Shown: in pieces, positions 1 to 8,336 of the stretch
How positions within the stretch are numbered: position 1 is the stretch's first letter
Layout of the letters: each line of letters opens with the position of its first letter
From: Stentor roeselii
Lineage: Eukaryota > Ciliophora > Heterotrichea > Heterotrichida > Stentoridae
DNA: 64,000 nt
Assembly: GCA_006503475.1 (NCBI GenBank)
Contig: RSEH01000036.1
Location: 142,854 to 206,853, forward strand
Direction: 5' to 3'
Notes under the pieces: model-generated
Told to the model about the DNA's origin: nothing
Databases searched by the model: none
Seen by the model: only the letters and a program-made list of their open reading frames with translations
Translations under genes and position numbers: made by a program

Positions 1-923
1 TTGTCCCTGATGTAAAAAAAGCTGCTTTTAATGAAATTCCTAAACCTGTCAGACCGGTTCCTGAACCAGTTCGACAACCTGAGCCTTTGAGACAAGCTTT
101 TCCTGAACCTCCTAAACCAGTCTTTCAGGAAGGAAAATCTGCTCGACCTGTGGTCGATAAGGGAAACTTACCCCCTCCTCCACCTGTTTTTCACTCTAAT
201 GCGGAAATTAAAAAGTCACCTTTTGGAGAAATCAAGACAGTTGGACCTAGTCTAGAATCAAAACAAATAACACCTGCATCTGGGACTTCTAATGCTTCTT
301 TACCACCACCACCACCAATCAAGAAGGAAAGTAAGGTTGACCCACCGCCTTTGAGGCAAGAATTCAAAACAGTCGAGCACCCATCTCGTCCAGAACCCAA
401 AGAAGACCTGATCCCTCCTCCAGAAAACCCCAAACCCCGTCCAGAAGAGCGAAAATCCGTAACCCCCTCAACCCCATCTCCATCAGTCCCCTTCGCACCC
501 TCAGTTCCAAAGACAATTCCTCCACCTCGTCCAGGAGTAGGTTTTCCACTAAAGCCTCAATCCAAGTCACTAAAACCAACAACCGAAGGTTTAGACCTAT
601 CAGGAATCCCTGCATCATCCCTCTCCATATCCCAAAAATGGGAAACATCATTTCAAGACTGGTGCACCGGAAACAATGCAAAAATAATAAAAGACGTAGA
701 ATCAAAACTTCAAGAATTCTTCAATAAACTAAAGTCACAAGAGATAAACGAAGTGACCTTGTCACAAGTTCGTTCATTGACAGAAGCTTTCGAGTCAGGT
801 GACTTCAACACGACGAACAAGGAGTACCTGGAGCTCTGCAGTCGTAACTGGGAAGAAAACAAGAACTGGCTTACTGCAATGAAGAGGATTATTCAAGGCA
901 AACAAGCTCCTAAAGGGAAATAA
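1..923 (+). CDS. SEC31: Sec31-like COPII coat protein, C-terminal part (5' truncated by window)
   Basis: The frame is open from base 3, so the window cuts the gene; no upstream ATG is in frame and the true start lies outside. The visible ~306 residues start with a long Pro-rich, low-complexity linker containing PPPPP runs. They end in a compact helical domain of about 95 residues (ISQKWETSFQDW to WLTAMKRIIQ). Its closing pattern (NTTNKEYLELCSRNWEENKNW then a KRII segment) matches the SRA1/Sec31 C-terminal helical family. In Sec31 a Pro-rich linker precedes this domain and binds Sec23 on ER exit-site COPII coats. The identity is inferred from this architecture; the WD40 part of Sec31 would lie upstream of the window. 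An SRA1-domain protein of another kind is the alternative. It ends in a double stop, TAA-TAG, 18 bp before the next ATG. Confidence 0.6.
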   Translation, partial: VPDVKKAAFNEIPKPVRPVPEPVRQPEPLRQAFPEPPKPVFQEGKSARPVVDKGNLPPPPPVFHSNAEIKKSPFGEIKTVGPSLESKQITPASGTSNASLPPPPPIKKESKVDPPPLRQEFKTVEHPSRPEPKEDLIPPPENPKPRPEERKSVTPSTPSPSVPFAPSVPKTIPPPRPGVGFPLKPQSKSLKPTTEGLDLSGIPASSLSISQKWETSFQDWCTGNNAKIIKDVESKLQEFFNKLKSQEINEVTLSQVRSLTEAFESGDFNTTNKEYLELCSRNWEENKNWLTAMKRIIQGKQAPKGK

Positions 924-941
924 TAGTTAGTTATATTTGCA

Positions 942-1268
942 ATGATGAACCATAATGGACTGCTCAAATGCAAATACGACTGTGGAAGGGAAATAGAAGA
1001 AAGCAAGATGGTCAGTCACTTACATGAATGTCCGAATAAGCCAAAAAACTCTCTGATGGACTTGGTCATGTTAAAAGATGCGAATGAAGTTTATATTGAA
1101 CAACCTGAATGGCCTTCAAACCTGCCAAGAACCCGCAGTACTTTTGAAATGATTAAAAAACTCGGTTTAGACCCGCCTTTTGAAGAACCTGTTGAAGATG
1201 ACTGGACTGACGTAAAGCCTAAAGTAAGAAAAATCAAGAATGAAGGAAGAAGACCTGGGTATAGGTAG
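942..1268 (+). CDS. small putative zinc-binding protein
   Basis: This 108-residue protein has an N-terminal C-x3-C-x12-H-x3-C motif (CKYDCGREIEESKMVSHLHEC). It resembles single small zinc knuckles of the TRAF/CHHC kind, but I cannot assign a family. The rest is charged, with Pro-rich and basic stretches near the C-terminus. The ATG lies 18 bp after the Sec31-like stop on the same strand. It converges with the minus-strand hypothetical at 1285-1902, leaving 16 bp between their stops. Two consecutive Met codons open the ORF; either could be the start. Function unknown. Confidence 0.75.
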   Translation: MMNHNGLLKCKYDCGREIEESKMVSHLHECPNKPKNSLMDLVMLKDANEVYIEQPEWPSNLPRTRSTFEMIKKLGLDPPFEEPVEDDWTDVKPKVRKIKNEGRRPGYR

Positions 1269-1284
1269 TTAATCGTATATAGCA

Positions 1285-1902
1285 TTAATTAGATATCTTG
1301 GATTCCTGAACATATCTGAAAAACTCGTCTTTCCGTTGATAAAATTCTAGATTTCTATGAAAAGTTTTTAGTTCTGGCAGAAGTGTAGCTTTACTCATTT
1401 GTGATAAAGTTAAAACTGCGGGAAGGCCCTCGATTTGCCAAGTTGACTTCAGAACCTCCACTGCTTCTTCCCCGCTCAAGTCCCATCCTTTTCGGATCAC
1501 CAGGTCTGCGAAGTACTCAAGAAGGTCAGAAGCTGATTCTTTATATTTTTCATCTTCTCTTAACAAGGCCAAAGTTTTGATCATGACCAGTGAATCTTTA
1601 AATCCGAAAGGTTCTAAAGCGATGTAATTCAATCTAAAGTTCTTAATAAAAACTTTTTTTAAAGAGCTAAAAATCGCGTTTTTATTAAAGTCTTTAAAAG
1701 CAAGGACTCGACGATTGTACTTGGAATGGTTTTTTAGAAGAGTTGATAGTAGTTGGGTGTAAAATAATGGAGGGTCTTGTTTAGTTTCTAGAAGAATTTG
1801 CATTCCTTGAAGAAGGTTGTCTCTTGAAAACTTCTGGGCACTTAATGTTGAGATCAGTTCAGGGTTGACCAGAGCGGCCTTAAAAATTTTTTCGACCATC
1901 AA
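1285..1902 (-). CDS. hypothetical helical protein
   Basis: This 205-residue protein starts MMVEKIFKAAL and is predominantly helical by composition, with no signal peptide or membrane segment. Repeated Leu-rich amphipathic segments suggest an armadillo/HEAT-like or other all-alpha fold, but no signature is recognised. It is the third of three tightly spaced minus-strand genes: its ATG is 32 bp downstream of the SF3B5 stop. The uninterrupted frame, compact spacing and balanced composition support a real gene. Function not assigned. Confidence 0.7.
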   Translation of the reverse strand: MMVEKIFKAALVNPELISTLSAQKFSRDNLLQGMQILLETKQDPPLFYTQLLSTLLKNHSKYNRRVLAFKDFNKNAIFSSLKKVFIKNFRLNYIALEPFGFKDSLVMIKTLALLREDEKYKESASDLLEYFADLVIRKGWDLSGEEAVEVLKSTWQIEGLPAVLTLSQMSKATLLPELKTFHRNLEFYQRKDEFFRYVQESKISN

Positions 1903-1934
1903 AGATTTATAAGATATTAAAAATCTAGTTTAAA

Positions 1935-2192
1935 CTACTGTGGAGGACCACAGGGTTGAATCATTTTCGTCAAAAAGGATAAACGGGTACGAGCCACGCT
2001 TTCATTTTCGATGAGGCTCATGTATAAGAGACGGGAATGATGGCCGATGTGAGAAGCGTATGAGTCTCTTTTGATTGTTGAACCCCATTCCCATTTATTC
2101 ACGTCTGAGTTACCTGCACCGACGTATTTTTGTTGTAGATGCTCGAGTTGAGCTTGGGCATTCCATCTATCGGCCTAAGTAAATTCTACCAT
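1935..2192 (-). CDS. SF3B5: SF3b complex subunit SF3B5 (SF3b10), spliced
   Basis: Removing one 15-nt intron (2175-2189) joins ATG to an 80-codon exon. The 80-aa product begins MADRWNAQAQLEHLQQKYVG and ends MIQPCGPPQ. SF3b10 is a small, very conserved component of the U2 snRNP SF3b complex that helps hold the branch-point adenosine. Conserved landmarks seen are QLEHLQxKYVGxG, KWEW, RDSY, IENES and the QPCGPP tail; length matches the family. The intron follows the start codon directly, so exon 1 codes only the initiator Met. The ATG is 8 bp after the stop of the upstream TH1-like gene. The frame has no other usable start, which strongly supports the splice. Confidence 0.95.
2175..2189 (-). other. 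15-nt intron in SF3B5
   Basis: Sequence gtagaatttacttag, phase 0, immediately after ATG. Its A at position 10 and YAG end match every other intron found here. Removal restores the conserved SF3b10 N-terminus. Confidence 0.93.
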
Positions 2193-2200
2193 TTAATATA

Positions 2201-3358
2201 TTATTCTTTAACAATTTTCACAGTTTTTGAAAGCTTTTCAGCTTCTTTTTGGATCTTCTGTGAAATATGTGATAAGGAGATGAAAGTGTTTACACCTGCG
2301 TCATGGTATATTACTAGCATCTTATTTTTCTTGTTTTCGATGAGCTTATCAATAGTCATCAAGTCAACCCTGTTTAAAAACGAATAATCTTTACCCAGGG
2401 TGTAAATCGCCAGGTCCGTCATCATAAAAAACCCCACCAGTGGGTCAGTATCCGAAGAAGTCTTTTCAAAAACAACTTTCGTTTCAGGGAACTCTCCGTT
2501 TTCAATAATAACTTTAAAAATCCTAAGATTTTCATTCGACTTCAGCTCCTTCGGCCACATATTTTTCTGTTCTGAAAGTTTATCCAAATCATTAGGATTA
2601 TCATAAACCGCCCAAGGCAAATACTCTTCAAAAGCTTCAAAGTTGACCTGTTGAACCGACAAGATAACATCAACAATTTTTCCAGAAGCAAAAACAAGAT
2701 TTTCCAAATAATCCTGCCGAACAAGTAAAAGACTCTGATCTTTTTTCTTATTAATAACAACCAATTCCAAGTCTTCTAACAAAATTCTTCGTTCAACTAA
2801 AGAAAAATTATCAGAACTCAAAACATAAAGCGCATGAGTCGTGATCATTAAAAACTTTGACTTTCCTTTTTCAATGATTTCTGCCAAGCCATCAACATTT
2901 TCTTGCTCATCTTCAGGAAGAGCTTCTTTGTACTGATCAAGTGCTGATAAAATCTGAAGTTGTTGAGCACGTGAAAGGTTTTTAGGTATCAAAAGATCGT
3001 ATTTCAAACATTCTGAAAGCTCTGACTCGTATGTCAAACGTTCGAATTGCTGAGGAGTCGCTTTGCTTGGAGCTCGCTCATTTGATTCTGAGTAGTTCAT
3101 TGATGATGCTTCTCGTTCTGACTCGTAGTCTTCTAAGTCGTTTGAAGGGTTGACTGGAGAAGGTTTGTTGAAGTCAAGTTGGTCTTTCCAATTTTCAATT
3201 TTTTTTGAAGGTTTCAAAGATTGTTTAGATTTTTTTTTTAACTTTGAAGGCTTTTTTTTGAGTGACTTTGGAGAAGAATCGAGAATGTCTAGTTGGCTTG
3301 ATAAGGAATCTTGTTGTTTTAATGCGTGAGCTCGGCCTGAACAGCAGGGGTTTCCCAT
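2201..3358 (-). CDS. dually acylatable protein with myosin TH1-like repeats
   Basis: This 385-residue protein starts MGNPCC: Gly2 fits N-myristoylation and Cys5/Cys6 fit S-palmitoylation, suggesting membrane anchoring. Residues ~30-55 are strongly basic (KKKPSKLKKKSKQ), which could add binding to acidic lipids. Two copies of a beta-rich module follow (about 165-235 and 280-365), each with a pattern like FLMITTHALYVL..., hydrophobic strands and acidic turns. This resembles the TH1 (myosin I tail homology) domain, a PH-like lipid-binding fold, here without a myosin motor. The acylation and membrane role are inferred from motifs. Its stop is 8 bp from the SF3B5 ATG. Confidence 0.7.
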   Translation of the reverse strand: MGNPCCSGRAHALKQQDSLSSQLDILDSSPKSLKKKPSKLKKKSKQSLKPSKKIENWKDQLDFNKPSPVNPSNDLEDYESEREASSMNYSESNERAPSKATPQQFERLTYESELSECLKYDLLIPKNLSRAQQLQILSALDQYKEALPEDEQENVDGLAEIIEKGKSKFLMITTHALYVLSSDNFSLVERRILLEDLELVVINKKKDQSLLLVRQDYLENLVFASGKIVDVILSVQQVNFEAFEEYLPWAVYDNPNDLDKLSEQKNMWPKELKSNENLRIFKVIIENGEFPETKVVFEKTSSDTDPLVGFFMMTDLAIYTLGKDYSFLNRVDLMTIDKLIENKKNKMLVIYHDAGVNTFISLSHISQKIQKEAEKLSKTVKIVKE

Positions 3359-3406
3359 TTTAGTGATTTTATGATGATGGAGATTTAGGATAAAGGTTAA
3401 CTAAGT

Positions 3407-4159
3407 CTAAGTATTTGAGCTCCAGTCTGTGCTTTTTCTTGCTTCTGAGTTTTCAAGGTTTTCAAGGTCTTCTATTTGGATTATGGAATCTTGCATTAAG
3501 GAAATATCGTTTTGGAATGTTTCGAGATTTTCTAATGAATAATCAGTATCGACTTCAGTGGGGGCTGAAGGGATATTGTTTTCGCGGTTGTTTTCTAACT
3601 CTCCCTGAATCCAAGAGCCTGGGATTATTTCATCCAGCATGCACGGCTCAATTTGGACTGAGAAAGCTCGATGATAATAATAATTATCTTCATTTTCTAT
3701 ATTCTCTAAAATTTCTTCATCACTATCATCATTCTTCGGGCCGATGTACTGACAAATACAATCAAATAACTTTTCAAGTGTTTCTATTCTCGATCCATTT
3801 CCGCAATACTCAATTTTCAAAATTCTTTCCAAATGATTATGCCAGTCATTGATCTCCATGAACTTTTTCCTTATCTGGTCCATAAGACTTCCTGAATTTT
3901 TAACCAAATCAATAGCCAAATCTGCTTTTTGATTTGAAGTCTTAATGATCATCTCATCCAAAGCCCTGACAATGAAAACCATTTCACCTTCAAAGGACTT
4001 GTTCTTTAAAAGGTATCTCACAAAGCACCTGGACTTGTCGTCTGCGAAGGGCTTCGCCTTGCATTGTTCTCGAGTGGTTTTCGATCTGAAGGACTGAGCA
4101 AGTCTTGAGAATTGTTTAGGCTTTCTTCCTCTGATATTGTTTGAAACTTTATTTACCAT
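3407..4159 (-). CDS. hypothetical protein
   Basis: This 250-residue protein has a basic N-terminus (about residues 1-45, rich in Lys/Arg) and a helical middle. The acidic, Asn/Glu-rich C-terminal half contains several DSDEE- and ENLEN-type stretches. No domain is recognised. The basic N-terminus and acidic tail could suit a nuclear protein, but nothing proves it. It lies 48 bp upstream of the TH1-like gene start, on the same strand. Its ATG is followed upstream by a TATATATA stretch at about 4159-4168. Confidence 0.65.
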   Translation of the reverse strand: MVNKVSNNIRGRKPKQFSRLAQSFRSKTTREQCKAKPFADDKSRCFVRYLLKNKSFEGEMVFIVRALDEMIIKTSNQKADLAIDLVKNSGSLMDQIRKKFMEINDWHNHLERILKIEYCGNGSRIETLEKLFDCICQYIGPKNDDSDEEILENIENEDNYYYHRAFSVQIEPCMLDEIIPGSWIQGELENNRENNIPSAPTEVDTDYSLENLETFQNDISLMQDSIIQIEDLENLENSEARKSTDWSSNT

Positions 4160-4661
4160 TTATATATATGAAAAATTAATGGAAAGAATGGAGAGGGTAG
4201 GGAATTGATGGAAAATTGATTTTTTGAAGGATTGTTCTAATTGATTAGGGGCAGGGTTTTAAAGGATTTATGTCGCTGGTTTCTTTTAATTCGTTGATTT
4301 TAGACTTTTTTTTGAAGATATTTGAGAGTTTTCCGAATTTTGTATTTTTTTTTTTATGGTTGAGGATCAGACGGTAATCTTTGAATGAGTTGGTATATGA
4401 AATGGGGGGAATTCGATTCTTGATTTAGGAGAATTGGAGATATAATGGACAAAGGTTATTGAAAAAAAATTAAAAGGGGGTGCAATCTGAATATATTTTG
4501 ATTGATTCTAGATTTTGATCGAATAGCATACATAATTTCCTATGTTTTGATCTAAAACTTCCAATATATTCTAGATCCTGTTACCAAACATTTAAATCCA
4601 TATTTTTATATTCTCCGAATAATAAAAATGTAAATTTACCATCATTCTAAAAAAACATAAA
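4160..4661. other. intergenic, AT-rich
   Basis: About 500 bp between the start of the hypothetical (4159) and the ABCA stop. It holds homopolymer T and A runs and no ORF or protein-like translation that I can see. It is likely the promoter of the 3407-4159 gene plus the ABCA 3' region. Confidence 0.5.
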
Positions 4662-7292
4662 CTACTCCAAACTACTAATTTTTTTCCCAGTAACCCTCAT
4701 GAAGACTTCTTCAAGAGTCGTATTAGAAAATCCCCAATCATCAACAAATCCCATCAGCTCACTCGAAGTATTCCCTTCCATTTCCCTAAAAAACCTAAAA
4801 ATCTCTTCTCCCTGTTCAAGAGGAATTGCGATTAAAACACTTCCAGCACTAACATCAAGTACTTTACAAGCCTTAAAGACAACCTTAACAATATCCACAA
4901 CTTTCTGAGGTTGCCCTGTTACAAGTGTAATCCTAAATCCATCTCCAAACCGATTTTTCAAGTAAAGTGAAGTTCCAATGCACTGAAGAGCTCCATCAAC
5001 AACAACACAAACTCTATCACTCAGCACATCCGCCTCTTCCATCGAGTGAGTAGTAAGCAGTAAAAGCCGATCTTTCTTCATTTCTTGAATAAGTTTCCAA
5101 GCACAGCGCCTGTTGATAGGGTCCATGCCAGTTGTAGGCTCATCCATAATAATAAGTCTCGGGTTTCCTACTCCACTTATTCCAACTGACAGTCTTCTTT
5201 TCATCCCCCCGCTGAAGGTTCCTACTTGTCGCCCACTGACTGAGTCAAGTTTCAACTTCTTTAAAATCTTGTCGGCGTCTTCTTGGGCCTGGTCTCTGTT
5301 GGCTCCTTTAATCATCCCGAAGAGTACCAGATGTTCTTTCGCTGTCAACTCGTTCCATAAGATATCATGCTGAGGACATACTCCTAACATCTTACGAATT
5401 TCGCTCATTTCTTCTTTAATGTCATAACCGAAGATCTCACCAGTTCCTGATGTGATCGGGCAAAGACCTGTGATTATATTAATCAAAGTTGACTTACCTG
5501 CTCCATTATGACCTAGGATTCCTAATAACTCATTTTCAGTGATTTTTAAAGAAAAATTTTGAACTGCGTGGATTTTTTGTCCTTTTTTGAAACATTTTCG
5601 AGATTGGAAGATTTTGTTTAGATTTTCTAGCTGGATTAAAGGGACTTGTGATGGGATCAAGAGGCTTGGGTCTGTGATTTTCGTGTTTAGAGGAGGGATG
5701 CTTGGGTTTATCTTTCTTGATCGTTTTCTACATCCCCAGTACCTCGGGTGTAAGAAAAAAAAGTAACTGTCAGGACTTCCTCGATTTGAAGCGATTACAT
5801 GGTCCAAGTACCAGGCGAGGATAGCGTAAAGGATAAGATCTCCAACAAGTATCATAAAAGAAGTAAGAGTAGAAGGAACTTTCACCTTATCCCCTTCAAC
5901 AACAGTGTCGATTACTTTAGTAAAGTCGCCCCAAGTGTACTCTGAACCATCAACCCATCGTTTTTCATGACTTGAGTAATGAGAACTGGCTTTCATGGAA
6001 ATGTCGCCGTAGGCCTTAGCGAAGTTAAAAGGAGGATATAAAGGCAAAATCGTTCTAACCACCTTCACCCAATGAGGAACATTCTGACCATAAAGGAGGT
6101 AAATCATAGTGATGTCACTTAACAAGAACTGAAAAACCAGTCCTACCAGAATAAAAGCATAAGAAGTAGTATAAGCCGCTTTAGTAGTCGTAATCGTTGT
6201 TGACACCAGAAACGAAAGATGCATCATTGAAACCGAGAACAAAATAAACAATACAAGAAAATAAGGATACGGTGTATTCAGAAAAATCTCAAAAACACAA
6301 GCAAGTCCTGAAAGAATCAAACTATTCGTCACTATCAAAGTAAACACCAGCCCTGTTATGAACCAAGCCAACCAATACGACTCATGTTTCAGTCCCATTA
6401 AAAGCAGTCCAAATCTTAACCGGTATTCTTTTTCTCTCACTATTTCTATTAAAAGTACCACGAAAGTCACCATCGGCGGAATGAAGAAGTAAAAAGCTCC
6501 TGTTTGACTGACAATGTCATATCCTGCCATCCATCTATTTGTAGGTCGAGGGAAACTTTGGACTTCGATGCTGATGTCGACGGGTGTGCCTCTGACATAA
6601 GACAAAAGTGCCTCGTCTAGGTTTTTTTTTACTGATAAAGACGCGTAGTCTACGGGTTCTGGAGAGTTGTAACCTGAGAAGAATAGCATTGGGGTCAGGG
6701 TTGAGTTTATTAGGATGCTGTAGTAAGAGTAGCTCACCTTTTCGTAGGTCAAGTTGCAGGGAATCGGCTCGTTGTAGTAGGGGTTTTTCGGAGGGTAGAA
6801 GTCACCCGTGCAGAATAAAATGCAGGTTTGGGTCTTGTTACTGTTGTGGTCTAAGTATTTTATGGTCTTTTCGTAGGAATCGGATATTATTCGGATGTCT
6901 TTTCCGAGTGAAAGGTCGTTCTTTTTTGATAGGTAGGCTAGTGCGTAGTCTACGAAGTCTGGACGGTTTGATGTGGTTAAACCCACTCCTACGGTGATAC
7001 AGTCCGAGCCATAGCACTTGGGTATTTTATTTATTGATAAAGTGGATGGATTTTTGTCTATTTGAGTTGACATCGAATAATCGGCAAGCTGCTGAAGACA
7101 TACAAGAAATATGCAAAGAAAAACCGGAGTAAAGATTTGAAATAGGGTTGATTTTATATTACGTGAAAACACCAGATATTGTTTCCTTAAAAGAAGATGC
7201 AACTGAAGCCCGAACGAGCTAAATTTCACTGGCTGAGAAGACGAAGACAGAAGAGATTCACAGTGAATACTTGTTGATTTTTTTTTGCCCAT
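4662..7292 (-). CDS. half-size ABCA-family ABC transporter
   Basis: This 876-residue protein has one membrane domain followed by one ATPase, so it is half the size of animal ABCA proteins. TM1 is near residues 51-70, then a large lumenal loop rich in Cys and N-x-S/T sites (~75-265), then about five more helices. The ABCA hallmark EKEYRLRFGLLLMGL follows the second helix. In the ATPase, Walker A GHNGAGKST is near residue 593, the Q-loop is in VCPQHDILW, the signature is FSGGMKRR near 694, Walker B is LIIMDEP near 714 and the switch His is in LLTTHS. All catalytic residues are present. ABCA proteins move lipids or related substrates; the substrate here is unknown. Dimerisation would be needed for function. 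Divergent from ABHD17. Confidence 0.93.
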   Translation of the reverse strand: MGKKKSTSIHCESLLSSSSQPVKFSSFGLQLHLLLRKQYLVFSRNIKSTLFQIFTPVFLCIFLVCLQQLADYSMSTQIDKNPSTLSINKIPKCYGSDCITVGVGLTTSNRPDFVDYALAYLSKKNDLSLGKDIRIISDSYEKTIKYLDHNSNKTQTCILFCTGDFYPPKNPYYNEPIPCNLTYEKVSYSYYSILINSTLTPMLFFSGYNSPEPVDYASLSVKKNLDEALLSYVRGTPVDISIEVQSFPRPTNRWMAGYDIVSQTGAFYFFIPPMVTFVVLLIEIVREKEYRLRFGLLLMGLKHESYWLAWFITGLVFTLIVTNSLILSGLACVFEIFLNTPYPYFLVLFILFSVSMMHLSFLVSTTITTTKAAYTTSYAFILVGLVFQFLLSDITMIYLLYGQNVPHWVKVVRTILPLYPPFNFAKAYGDISMKASSHYSSHEKRWVDGSEYTWGDFTKVIDTVVEGDKVKVPSTLTSFMILVGDLILYAILAWYLDHVIASNRGSPDSYFFFLHPRYWGCRKRSRKINPSIPPLNTKITDPSLLIPSQVPLIQLENLNKIFQSRKCFKKGQKIHAVQNFSLKITENELLGILGHNGAGKSTLINIITGLCPITSGTGEIFGYDIKEEMSEIRKMLGVCPQHDILWNELTAKEHLVLFGMIKGANRDQAQEDADKILKKLKLDSVSGRQVGTFSGGMKRRLSVGISGVGNPRLIIMDEPTTGMDPINRRCAWKLIQEMKKDRLLLLTTHSMEEADVLSDRVCVVVDGALQCIGTSLYLKNRFGDGFRITLVTGQPQKVVDIVKVVFKACKVLDVSAGSVLIAIPLEQGEEIFRFFREMEGNTSSELMGFVDDWGFSNTTLEEVFMRVTGKKISSLE

Positions 7293-7442
7293 TTTTTATT
7301 ACTGACTCTGTTGCTTAAATCTTCTATCGACCTGAACTAATGACCCGCTTTCAAATAAAATATCAAAAACATTAAAATATACCAAAACATTAAAATTTTC
7401 AAACAATTCTCATGAAATCCACCTCTTCAACCCTCAGAATAA
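7293..7442. promoter_or_regulatory. divergent intergenic promoter region (ABCA / ABHD17)
   Basis: These 150 bp separate two head-to-head starts and must hold both promoters. It contains GACCCGCTTTCAAA (7342-7355), nearly repeated upstream of the SNARE gene. Promoter role is inferred from position only. Confidence 0.4.
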
Positions 7443-8258
7443 ATGGAACTAAACAAACTTTTATTCCCAGCTCCAAAGTCCTCATACACATCAGACTTAT
7501 TTTCAGGTGAGTTAATCTGGATCCCTCACATCAAAAACACTTCACTTCCATCAATTCCCTGCATATACCTATCATCATCACGAGGTTCCTCAAAAATATT
7601 AGTTTACTTTCACGGAAATGCAGAAGACTTAGGAATGTCCTACGAATTATTATGTCATCTTTCAAATGCTTTAAGAATGCATGTAATCGGAGTGGAATAT
7701 CCAGGGTACGGGGTTTACGGAGGCCAAAGTAATGAAAAAAGAATTCTTCAAGACGCTGAGTCAGTTTACGATTACCTCATCAACCAGTTGAAAATCACAG
7801 AAGACCAGATCATTCTCTTCGGCAGGTCAATCGGCACAGGTCCAGCGACTTGGCTTGCTTCAGAAAAGAAAGTCGGCGCCTTGTTACTCATGAGCGGATA
7901 CACCTCAATTCGTCAAGTCGCCAAAAGCATTGCCGGGAAATTTCTGATGTACTTCATCAAAGACCGCTTTCGAAACATCGACTGGATTAAAAAAGTAACA
8001 GTTCCTGTTTTCATCGTACATGGACAAAGTGATACCTTGATTCCTTATCAGCATTCTTTAGAACTTCATAGAAATTGTAAAGGTCCTAACTCTTTGTTAC
8101 TTCCTGAAAATATGAACCACAATGAATTCGACTTCTTCGATGACCTGACGATTCCTTTTTCACTGTTTTTAAGCAAATTCGGCCTTAATACAGATTTTGA
8201 AAGTCCAGGGCGGATTGAGTTCCCTTCAGAGCTTTTCTCTGACCCTTCAAGCATGTGA
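7443..8258 (+). CDS. ABHD17: ABHD17-like alpha/beta hydrolase (putative protein depalmitoylase)
   Basis: This 271-residue serine hydrolase has the complete triad in family context: nucleophile Ser129 in GRSIG, Asp197 in HGQSDTLIP and His226 in MNHNEF. The oxyanion-side motif YFHGNAEDLG (residues 55-64) and EYPGYGVY are typical of ABHD17/FAM108. Animal ABHD17 enzymes remove palmitate from peripheral membrane proteins such as Ras. They carry an N-terminal Cys cluster for membrane anchoring, which is missing here, so localisation may differ. It ends in TGA, one of the few TGA stops in the window. The window also encodes a DHHC palmitoyltransferase. Confidence 0.88.
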   Translation: MELNKLLFPAPKSSYTSDLFSGELIWIPHIKNTSLPSIPCIYLSSSRGSSKILVYFHGNAEDLGMSYELLCHLSNALRMHVIGVEYPGYGVYGGQSNEKRILQDAESVYDYLINQLKITEDQIILFGRSIGTGPATWLASEKKVGALLLMSGYTSIRQVAKSIAGKFLMYFIKDRFRNIDWIKKVTVPVFIVHGQSDTLIPYQHSLELHRNCKGPNSLLLPENMNHNEFDFFDDLTIPFSLFLSKFGLNTDFESPGRIEFPSELFSDPSSM

Positions 8259-8336
8259 AAAATGTTAAATATTTTAAATAATAAACAAAAGTCCTCAATC
8301 GGCACTTTTCAGTTCTAGAAAAAACCAGCCATAAAT

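Noticed and set aside
6608-6997. 129-codon plus-strand ORF inside the ABCA gene
   Set aside because: Antisense shadow of the lumenal loop; the ABCA frame is fully supported.
8256-8258. TGA recoded as Trp, as described for some heterotrichs
   Set aside because: No long gene has internal TGA, Trp is always TGG, and TGA ends ABHD17 at the family-typical length.
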